A stretch of DNA of 64,000 nucleotides, from the NCBI RefSeq assembly GCF_910591885.1, contig NC_063279.1, positions 14,508,001 through 14,572,000 on the forward strand, given 5' to 3'. The notes below the pieces were generated by a model. That model had not been told where the DNA came from. It worked only from the letters and a program-made list of their open reading frames with translations, and did no database searches. Shown here piece after piece: positions 1 to 9,800 of the stretch; the first letter of the stretch is position 1; each line of letters opens with the position of its first letter. The position numbers were made by a program, and so were the translations under genes. The stretch is from Bombus terrestris. Its lineage: Eukaryota; Arthropoda; Insecta; Hymenoptera; Apidae.

Positions 1-944
1 ATACGTTTTATCGTAATATTATATAACATTATACGTTATATCGCAATGATATATAACGTTCTAAGTTATATCGAAATACTATACAACGTTATACGTTATA
101 TCGTTATACTATATAACGTTATACGTTGTGACTGTATACTACATAACGTGATACGTTATATCGTAATATTTTTTAACGTTATACGTTATATCGTAATACT
201 ATACAACGTTATACGTTATATCGTAATACTATATAGCATTATACGTTATATCGTAATAATATAGCGTTATACGTTATGTCGTAATACTATAGCGTTATAC
301 GTTATGTCGTAATACTATATAACGTTATACATTATATCGTAATACTATATAACGTTATACGTTATATCTTAATACTATGTAACGTTATACGTTGTAACGG
401 TATACTACATAACGTTATACGTTATACCGTAATGTTATATAACGTTATACGTTATATTGTAATGGTATATGACGTTATACGTTATATCGCAAAGATATAT
501 AACGTTCTAAGTTATATCGAAATACTATATGACGTTATACGTTATATCGTAATGTGATATAACGTTATACGTTATATTGTAAAACTATATAACGTTATGC
601 GTTGTAACGGTATACTACATAACGTTATACGTTATATCATAATATTATATAACGTTATACGTTATATCGTAATACTATGTAACGTTATGCGTTGTAACGT
701 TATACTACATAACGTTATACGTTGTAACGGTATACTACCTAACGTTATACGTTATATAGTAATATTATATAACGTTATATCGTGATATTATAATAACATT
801 ATATCGTAATAGTATATAACGCTATACGCTATATCGTAATGCTATACAGCGTTATACGTTATATCGTAATTCTATACAGCGTTATACGTTATATCGTAAT
901 AGTATATAACGTTATAAGATGTATCCTAATACTATATATCGTTA

Positions 945-1375
945 ATCGTTATTACGTAATAGTATACAACTTTATACGTTATATCATAGTACTATATAAC
1001 GTCATACGTTATTACGTAATAGTATATATCGCGATACGTTATATGGTAATAATATACAACGTTATACGTGATATGGTAATACTACATAACGCTATACGTT
1101 ATTACGTAATAGTATATAACGTGATATGTTATTACGTAATAGTTTATAATGTGATACGTTATTACGTAATAGTATATACCGTTATACGTTATATGGCAAT
1201 AATATACAACGTTATACGTAATATAGTGATACTATATAAATTTATAGGTTATTACGTAATAGTATATAACATTATGCGTTATTACGTAGTAATATATAAC
1301 GTGATACGTTATTTCGTAATAGTATATAACGTGATACGTTATTACGTAATAGTATATATCGCTATACGTTATATG
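945..1375. repeat. satellite subfamily B block 1 (ATTACGTAAT type)
   Basis: Within the left array, many units here read ACGTTATTACGTAATAG instead of ACGTTATATCGTAATAC. Two adjacent substitutions (AT to TA) convert the half-site into the perfect palindrome ATTACGTAAT. Units of this kind alternate with TTATATGGTAAT units. The 30-bp period is kept. Subfamily B recurs at 3,540-5,075 and I did not see it in the right-hand array. Confidence 0.85.
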
Positions 1376-3539
1376 GTATTAATATACAACGTTATACGTT
1401 ATGTCGTAATACTATATAACGTTATACGTTGTAACCGTATACTACGTAACGTTATACTTTATATAGTGGTACTATATAACGTTATGCGTTATATCCTAAT
1501 ACTATACAACGTTATACGTTATATCGTAATACTATTTAGCATTATACGTTATATCGTAATAGTTTAGCGTTATACGTTATGTCGTAATACTATACAACGT
1601 TATACGTTATATCGTAATACTATATAGCATTATACGTTATATCGTAATACTATATAGCATTATACGTTATATCCTAATAGTATAGCGTTATACGTTATGT
1701 CGTAATAGTATATAACGTTATACGTTATATCGCAATGATATATAACGTTATACGTTATATCTTAATACTATGTAACGTTATACGTTGTAACGGTATACTA
1801 CATAACGTTATACGTTATATCGTAATGTTATATAACGTTATACGTTATATCGTAATACTATGTAACGTTATACGTTATGTCGTAATAGTATATAACGTTA
1901 TACGTTATATCGTAATACTGTATAACGTTATACTTTATGTCGTAATACTATACAACGTTATACGTTATATCGAAATACTATACAACGTTATACGTTATAT
2001 CGTAATACTATGTAACGTTATACGTATTAACTGCATACTACATAGCGTTATACGTTATGTCGTAATAGTATATAACGTTATACTTTATATTGTAATAGTA
2101 TATAACGTTATAAGTTATATCCTAATACTATATAACGTTATACGTTTAATCGTAATATTATATAATGTTATACGTTGTAACGGTATACTACATAACGTTA
2201 TACGTTATATCGTAATCATATATAACGTTATACGTTATATCGTAATCATATATAACGTTATACGTTATATCGTAATACTATGTAACGTTATAGGTTGTAA
2301 CGGTATACTACATAACGTTATACGTTATATCGTAATACTATATAGCATTATACGTTATATCGTAATAGTATAGCGTTATACGTTACGCCGTAATACTATA
2401 TAACGTTATGCGGTGTAACTGTATTCTACATAACGTTATACGTTATATAGTAATGTGATATAACGTTATACGTTATATTGTAATACTATATATCGTTATA
2501 CGTTGTAACTGTATACTACATAACGTTATACGTTATATCGTAATATTATTTAACGTTATACGTTATATCGTAATACTATATAACGTTATACGTTATATCG
2601 TAATACTATATAACGTTATACGTTATATCGTAATAATATAGAACTTTATACGTTATATCGTAATACTATGTAACGTTATGCGTTATATCGTAATGTGATA
2701 TAACGTTACACGTTATATTGTAATACTATATAACGTTATACGTTGTAACTGTATACCACATAACGTTATACTATATATCGTAATACTATACAACGTTCTA
2801 CGTTATATCTTAATGCTATACAACGTTATACGTTACATCGTAATACTATAGAACGTTATACATAATATGGAAATATTATATAACGGCATACCTTATAACA
2901 TAATGCTATATAACGTTATATGTTACGTCGTAATACTATATAGCGTTATACGTTATATCGTAATAGTATATAACGTTATACGTTATATCGTAATACTACA
3001 GAACGTTATACGTTATACCGTAATGTTATATAACGTTATACGTTATATTGTAATGGTATATGACGTTATACGTTATATCGCAATGATATATAACGTTCTA
3101 AGTTATATCGAAATACTATACAACGTTATACGTTATATCGTAATGTGATATAACGTTATACGTTATATTGTAATACTATATAACGTTATACGTTGTAACG
3201 GTATACTACATAACGTTATACGTTATATAGTAATAGTATATTACGTTATACGTTATATCGTAATACTATATAACGTTATGCGTTGTAACGTTATACTACA
3301 TAACGTTATACGTTGTAACGGTATACTACATAACGTTATACGTTATATAGTAATATTATATAACGTTATATCGTAATATTATAATAACATTATATCGTAA
3401 TAGTATATAACGCTATACGCTATATCGTAATGCTATACAGCGTTGTACGTTATATCGTAATACTATATAACATTATACGTTATATCGTAATGCTATACAG
3501 CGTTATACTTTATATCGTAATAGTATATAACGTTATAAG

Positions 3540-5075
3540 ATGTATCCTAATACTATATAACGTTAAACGTTATTACGTAATAGTATACAACTTTATACGT
3601 TATATGATAGTACTATATAACGTCATACGTTATTACGTACTAGTATATATCGCGATACGTTATATGGTAATAATATACAACGTTATACGTGATATGGTAA
3701 TACTACATAACGCTATACGTTATTACGTAATAGTATATAACGTTATGTGTTATTACGTAATAGTATATAACGTTATACGTTATTACGTAATAGTATATCG
3801 TTATGCGTTATTACGCAATAGTATATAACGTTATACGTTATCACGTAATAGTTTATAACGTGATACGTTATTACGTAATATTATATATCGTTATACGTTA
3901 TATGGTAGTAATACACAACGTTATACGTTATGTGGCAATACCATATAACGTTATACGTTATTACGTAATATTATATATCGTTATACGTTATATGGTAATG
4001 ATACACAACGTTATACGTTATGTGGCAATACCGTATAACGTTATACGTTATTACGTAATAGGATATACCGTTATACGTTATATGGTAATAATATACAACG
4101 TTATACGTGATATAGTGATACTATATAACGTTATACGTTATTACGTAATAGTATATAACGTGATACGTTATTACGTAACAGTATACAACGTTATACGTGA
4201 TATGGTAATACTATATAACGTTATACGCTATTACGTAACAGTATACAACGTTATACGTTATATGGTAATACTATATAACGTGATACGTTATTACGTAACA
4301 GTATACAACGTTATACGTTATATGATAGTACTATATAACGTCATACGTTATTACGTAATATTATATATCGTTATACGTTATATGGTAATAATACACAACG
4401 TTATACGTTATGTGGCAATACCATATAACGTTATACGTTATTACGTAATATTATATATCGTTATACGTTATATGGTAATAATACACAACGTTATACGTTA
4501 TGTGGCAATACCATATAACGTTATACGTTATTACGTAATAGGATATACCGTTTTACGTTATATGGTAATAATATACAACGTTATACGTGATATAGTGATA
4601 CTATATAACGTTATACGCTATTACGTAACAGTATACAACGTTATACGTTATATGGTAATACTATATAACGTGATACGTTATTACGTAACAGTATACAACG
4701 TTATACGTTATATGATAGTACTATATAACGTCATACGTTATTACGTAATATTATATATCGTTATACGTTATATGGTAATAATACACAACGTTATACGTTA
4801 TGTGGCAATACCATATAACGTTATACGTTATTACGTAATAGTATATAACGTTATACGTTTTTACGTAATAGTATATAACGTGATACGTTATTACGAAACA
4901 GTATACAACGTTATACGTGATATGGTAATACTATATAACGTTATACGCTATTACGTAACAGTATACAACGTTATACGTGATATGGTAATACTATATAACG
5001 TGATACGTTATTACGTAACAGTATACAACTTTATACGTTATATGATTGTACTATATAACGTCATACGTTATTATT
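3540..5075. repeat. satellite subfamily B block 2 with 60- and 90-bp higher-order repeats
   Basis: This block is dominated by ACGTTATTACGTAATA units alternating with ATATGGTAATA and ATGTGGCAATACC units. A 90-bp trimer is visible with TTACGTAATATTATATATCG starting at 3,871, 3,961, 4,351, 4,441 and 4,741. A 60-bp dimer (CGTAACAGTATACAACG alternating with ATGGTAATACTATATAACG) fills parts of 4,170-4,320 and 4,620-4,710. Related units near 4,051 and 4,531 lie 480 bp apart, so the block is itself duplicated. Stop codons in the open frame are almost absent here, unlike the right array. Confidence 0.85.
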
Positions 5076-5080
5076 ATTAC

Positions 5081-6063
5081 GAAAAAGCTGAAACGAGCAC
5101 AACGAACGGCCCTGTGCATAACAACGACGGCATACCGTACCGTCTCCCACGCGGCACTTTGCGTGTTGACCGGGAATCTCCCGATTTACGTAAAGATAAA
5201 GATGCTCGGAGAGACCTACGAAAGGAACAAGATCCATGAGTCTAGGATTGGCGCTGATGACGGCTGCAAGCTGAAGGAGGAACTGGAGGCGATTCGCAAG
5301 AAGGCCCAAGAGGAGTGGCAGAAGGAATGGAACAGCTACAAAAAGGAGAATGTCACGAAGAAATTAATACCGAGTGCGCTGCTATTTACCAAAAAGAAGA
5401 TGGACATCGATCACCACACCATGCAGCTTCTAACCGGGCATGGAAGCTTCGGTGTCTATAGGAAGAGGATTGGCAAGGACAGCGACAGCAACTGTCTCGA
5501 CTGTGGAGACCCTAACGACGATGCAGAGCACGCCCTCTTCGCGTGCCCGAAGTGAAAGGACAGAACGATCGAGCTGGAGAACGCTCTTGGCGAGAAGATA
5601 GGCGTGGACAATCTGATCGCCACGGTGACCGCCAAGAACGAGAGCTGGAATAAATTCAGGCAATTCTGCAAGACCGTCATGTGTCACAGGAGGGTGACAG
5701 CGAGGGCCTGGGAAGAGGCAAGGAGGAGAACGAGTGAAACAACAACTACGCGGAGCAATGAAGGCAAGAATACAAAAGAACGAAAAACCGCAGAAGGAGA
5801 TCAGCCCAGTATCCTGAACTGGCTGAGAAGATGACATGAGCAGTAACTGCCCGAAGAGGTAGATACAACGGGGCACGAAAGGACAACCCTGATGACTGCC
5901 GACAGGTTTTACCGGGGTTGTCTGCCCTCAAAGCGGAGGAAGAAGGAGGAGGGGTTTTTAGTGGGTATGGCAACGACATCCGACCGACTCCCACATAACC
6001 CAGTGACGCGGGTTACGGGGCATGCGTAATAGCATTTTCCCCTCCTCACGCAAAAAAAAAAAA
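5081..6063 (+). mobile_element. R1-like non-LTR retrotransposon, 5'-truncated 3' end
   Basis: The fragment carries the C-terminal tail of a non-LTR (LINE) ORF2, a 3' untranslated stretch (5,835-6,051) and a 12-A tract at 6,052-6,063. All regions 5' of the ORF2 tail (ORF1, endonuclease, reverse transcriptase core) are missing. The 5' edge abuts satellite at about 5,080, while the 3' flank is not satellite, so the element sits exactly on the array/island boundary. Its base composition is clearly more GC-rich than its surroundings. I could not find a target-site duplication. Assignment to the R1-like group rests on the AYRTVS motif and the C-terminal CCHC knuckle and is moderately certain; another LINE clade is possible. 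Confidence 0.8.
5082..5834 (+). pseudogene. retrotransposon ORF2 C-terminus, nonsense-interrupted
   Basis: The frame opens with KKLKRAQRTALCITTTAYRT, the segment that follows the reverse transcriptase/thumb in R1-like LINE ORF2 proteins. A Lys/Glu/Trp-rich stretch follows (EEWQKEWNSYKKE), then LLTGHGSFGVYRKR. Next comes a zinc knuckle, C-x2-C-x8-H-x4-C (CLDCGDPNDDAEHALFACPK). Immediately after the knuckle is TGA at 5,553-5,555, where family members usually have Trp (TGG). The same frame stays open beyond it to a stop at 5,832-5,834, adding about 92 codons (RTIELENALGEKIGVDNL and onward). This is therefore a single nonsense change in an otherwise intact tail. The element cannot be autonomous, since reverse transcriptase and endonuclease are absent. 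Confidence 0.8.
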
Positions 6064-6345
6064 GAGTGATGTAGCCATCGCAAAGTTCATGGGCATCACC
6101 ACTAGCACGTCATACTAAAGAGAGGAACAGAGTCCTACGACCGTACACGGAACGCCCTGCACCGTACCGAGAGGTATCCATGACCATATCGAAGACATCG
6201 CACAACATCTGCAAGGATAGGACAACAATCGGCTGACGCTTTACCACGTTAAGATCTATAATGTTATCTCTGGTAAGGGGGTATTGTAGCGGCACTCGAC
6301 AACAAATACCGCTACTCGACACTAACTAAGCAACCAACTCTAGGT
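6064..6345. other. non-coding stretch, no gene recognised
   Basis: This sequence lies between the retrotransposon poly(A) and the tRNA-like half. It holds a short imperfect tandem (CTCGACAACAAATACCGCTA followed by CTCGACACTAACTA) around 6,296-6,326. The minus-strand open frame over 6,110-6,322 shows no recognisable domain and probably arises by chance. The stretch may belong to an older mobile element, but I cannot name one. Confidence 0.5.
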
Positions 6346-6390
6346 TTCGAACGTTCGGGACCCGGGTTCGATTCCCGGCGCCCGTGATCC
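6346..6390 (+). tRNA. tRNA-like 3' half (T-arm / B-box), degenerate
   Basis: CCGGG-TTCGATT-CCCGG forms a perfect 5-bp T-stem with a canonical 7-nt T-loop that matches the B-box core GGTTCGATTCC. CGCCCGT follows, in the place of the 3' acceptor strand. A T-rich tract (TATTTTTC) just downstream could act as a pol III stop. No matching 5' acceptor strand (ACGGGCG-like) or good D-arm/A-box is present in the 60-70 bases upstream. It is therefore a half-tRNA pseudogene or a SINE remnant rather than a working tRNA. No anticodon can be assigned. Confidence 0.35.
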
Positions 6391-6734
6391 TATTTTTCTT
6401 CCACGCATCAAAATGGAAGAATAATTAGCAGTATCCCAGCAGCGACATCTACAGCCGGCAATTACTACTATCACGGACAACATATACCACCTCTACAATA
6501 CTAATTAAGAATAATATTAAAATAACCATTGATGTTGATGATGAACTCTATAATTCCACCTTAATCATTTCAGAAACTTTAAAAATTACTAATTGCTTAA
6601 AATGATAAGCTTCTACCTTACGTATATGCTGTATAAATTTAGACGAGTATAATAGTGTATATATGAACATTACGAATATGGAACATGTAAGTGATATTAC
6701 AAAAAGACAAGATATTACAAAAAAAATATAAATA
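6391..6734. other. AT-rich intergenic sequence downstream of RpS6
   Basis: I see no gene, repeat family or RNA in this stretch. It leads into the 3' untranslated/cleavage region of RpS6, which is transcribed toward it on the minus strand. Confidence 0.5.
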
Positions 6735-6740
6735 TTTATT
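6735..6740 (-). terminator. RpS6 poly(A) signal AATAAA
   Basis: TTTATT on the plus strand reads AATAAA on the minus strand, about 100 bases past the RpS6 stop codon. That is a normal distance for a short ribosomal-protein 3' UTR. It is the nearest canonical hexamer I found downstream of the stop. Confidence 0.6.
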
Positions 6741-6838
6741 AGGCTTATATACAGCTAATATTTAATAGGTTTATATACAACATATTTGTACACAATTTGT
6801 TAGTTTCATATTGTATTGGACGGTATCATTGCAGTCTT

Positions 6839-9800
6839 TTACTTTTGAATGGCGGGTGCAGACTGACTGCCCGATTTGGAATCTCGTATAGAAGCACTAC
6901 GTCTTCGCTTTAGTTCTTCTTGATGTCTATTCTTAGCTTCCTTTTGCCGTTGTGCTAACAGCTTCGCATATTCTGCTGCTTGTTGCTTGCGAGCCAAGCA
7001 ACGCTTCGTCTTTAGAGCCAGTCTATGCCTCTTTCTCTATATAAACATATTTTTATTTTACTATAAACTCCATACTTTTGGAAAATTTTAACTGAAACAA
7101 AACAACAATATAAATATAGATACATATATGTACAAACCTGGAGTGTAAGTGGGGTAATAAGACGTTGAATTTTAGGGGCTTTCGACCGCTGTGGTTTGCC
7201 CTCTTTTTGAATTGGTCGTTTCACAACGAATCGACGGACATCATCTTCCTTCGATAAGTTAAATAGTTTGCGAATTTTGCTCGCTCTCTTGGGTCCTAAA
7301 CGGCGTGGGACTTCCCTGTCAGTTAAATCCGGGATATCCTGTAAGAATTTAATCAACTTATACATTAAATGCTTCTTAGCATTAAAAATGTTCTTTAACA
7401 CGTTCACGTGGGCGTTGCTATTTGTATTTCTCGCCGTGGGGCAGCACTCGTATGGATTATTATTTGAAGGCCACATGCAATTCATAGATAGCTATTATAC
7501 GAGTGTGCCCTTGGTTGAAGAAAAAAACTTTGGCAGAAAAAAACATTTATTTGTGGTACTGTAAAAATAAACAAAAAATGTTTACCGCCACAAACGATAC
7601 AAAAACAAAAACGGGGCCACATTGTGAGTTTTGAAAATCGTAGCAGAGTTAAATTTTTTAAATGGATTGACAAAAGACCAGTTTATATGTTTACTACTTC
7701 CAAGAATCACATGTGTACAATTATTCAAGGAAAAAATGATGAAGTAAAGTCTGATATTTTTTTATAACGATGCAAAAAGGGGTGATGACTTATCCTATCA
7801 AATGACATCGTACTGTAGTTATTTACGGAAAACCGTTAAATGGTACAAAAAAATTATTATACAATTAATATGAGGGACTTGACTCATAATTCCGTGGTAC
7901 ATATATCAAAGATAATGTAATAAAGATATTAATATTTTGCAATTTAGAGAAAAAATTATTGTTCATCTTTGACCAATAATCACCACATTGCAGAAATGGC
8001 TATTGAAAAGCAAATACCTTCACAAAATGTTCACATTTTCTCCATTCACATAAAGGATCTGTAAGAAAGTCAAGAAAAAGAAGTAAGGAACGTTATAAAT
8101 GCTTATATAAAAAAAATTAGAGATTATGCCATGAAAAAAAACTAAAAAAATTACGATATACTGCAATCATTGTGAGAGCCAGCCAGCACTTTGTTTCAAG
8201 TGCGTTTAAAAATTGCAAATAGAAATAAATAAACAATTAAGGTAAGGTAATTATAATATTGAATTGCTGTGTTTACTATCGAATTTTTGTTTTGTATGTT
8301 TATAATATTGAGATGAAATAAAATAAATCCTACTTCTTTTTCATTTAATAGACGTCAAATTTCCATTTAAATTTTCAAATATTTCAAATGGCGATTTTTT
8401 CTAGTTACTAAACGAACTACATTTTTGATGGTACGCACCATCTGATAGAACATTCAAGTGTGAGTCAAGTGTACGCTGCCTGATGCGAGACTCAAGCGCG
8501 AGCCACCGGTGATACGCGCCGGCGTGAACGTGTTAATAACTTAACTCACTGATCATTACATCCACAGATATGTTGACTTTTAGTGTATCGCTTGTACACT
8601 GAGAAAAAGTGTAAATTACATAACACAGTCTCCCAAATCAAAACACTATAGTTAATCTTCCATGTTTACGATAGTATCATAAGATAATAAGACAATTCTA
8701 AGATACACCCTGAAACATGGATAATAGATAGAAAGTACAGTCAAATTAATACCTTTTCTCCTTTTTTGACAATGACGAGAGCGAGTACTGAAAGGTTGGA
8801 ATCGACTATGCATCCATGGACAGATTTACGTTTACGCTCACCATCACGTCTAGGTCTGTAGCATGAATGTCCTTTTGAGAGCAATAAACGTACGCGCCCT
8901 AGTTACAGGAATTTTTAAAAAATTAAAATCAAACGAAATTAGAATAAAAAATGCTTGTGTTACCATTAGTCAGAACGCCCTGTTTCATAGGAAATCCTTG
9001 TTTATCATTGCCGCCGGAGATACGAACGACATATCCCTTCCATTCGTTACCGAGAGCATCAGCCTCTACTTCTGCGCCCATACGCTTTTCATAAAAAATT
9101 CTCAGCTTATGTTCATCGGAGATTTCAAACAGTTTTTGACATCCTGTTGCAGGATACGATACGTTCAACTAAAAAACACAAATATTATACAGCATATGCA
9201 AAGATTTATCAGCTTTTGCCAGTTTATTTAATGTACGTAATCAAACAAAAATGTTATATATACATAGCCATATAAAGCTTTATTAAAAAGTTAAAACAAA
9301 AATTCAAAATACAAGGGGACTAGTAAGAAACTCGTTATCACTATGCTATAAAATAACAGTAGATACAGCACCTTGTAATAAGGCTTCAATTGATTTATAC
9401 TTATGAAGCATTTTTTGCTTGATAATAGCCATAAAATATATTCACAAAGGTCGGCTGTTTATACTTGTAGAGTGAAATATAGGTTAAACGTCTAAGACAT
9501 TTTAATGAGGTTATGCTTACTTTCGTAGTATAATAATGAAAATTGTAAATCTTAATGCTCTATATGAAGAAAATTTAGCCTCTTGCCTTATGATTTAAGT
9601 TCCAATAGTGTGTGCCATAAACAACAAGATCAGTCACATGTCAAACCAATTTATGATTTGGCTGAGTGTTCGTGTCTTTTTGTAAATGCATGTGTACAGG
9701 CACAATTAATTTTACTTTGCAGGATGTTTGATAAATAAATACTACCAACTGATCATTGAACAAGTAAGATTTATTATCTTGAAGTCAATAATAAATCTAA

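Larger units (their letters stand above)
1..5080. repeat. 30-bp satellite array, left block
   Basis: Continuous tandem array. The canonical 30-bp unit is ACGTTAT twice followed by ATCGTAATACTATATA. It is about 75% A+T, with three CpGs. Adjoining units create the perfect 12-bp palindrome TATAACGTTATA. Two variants are interspersed: units with GTTGTAAC in place of GTTATATC, and shortened units of 23-27 bp. The array is already under way at base 1 and ends at about 5,071-5,081, where the period breaks and retrotransposon sequence begins. One of six frames is stop-free in the consensus (decapeptide YNVIRYIVIL), which explains the long apparent ORFs. I see no gene in it. A centromeric or pericentromeric satellite is the likeliest identity, but that is inference. 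Confidence 0.95.

Noticed and set aside
46..5045. Long open frames encoding YNVIRYIVIL-type repeat proteins in the left array
   Set aside because: They follow from a 30-bp unit (a multiple of three) whose consensus has one stop-free frame. They lack a conserved start, domain or gene context, and they begin and end wherever variants create ATG or stop codons.
1..5080. CRISPR-like regular repeat spacing
   Set aside because: There are no unique spacers: the whole 30-bp period is repeated. The surrounding genes are spliced eukaryotic genes, so this is a satellite.
5061..5994. Minus-strand open frames across the retrotransposon tail
   Set aside because: They lie antisense to the recognisable ORF2 tail with its zinc knuckle and show no domain of their own.
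6110..6322. Minus-strand 70-codon open frame
   Set aside because: It has no recognisable domain, lies in a transposon-derived neighbourhood, and its length is within chance expectation.
7268..7462. Plus-strand open frame beginning over RpS6 exon 4
   Set aside because: Its first part is antisense to RpS6 exon 4 and intron 3 sequence. Only the end (from 7,463) matches piggyBac transposase, and it is annotated there.
8661..8720. C/D-box snoRNA in RpS6 intron 3
   Set aside because: The terminal stem is perfect, but there is no acceptable C box, and the only CTGA is on the strand opposite to the host gene. It is kept only as an inverted repeat.
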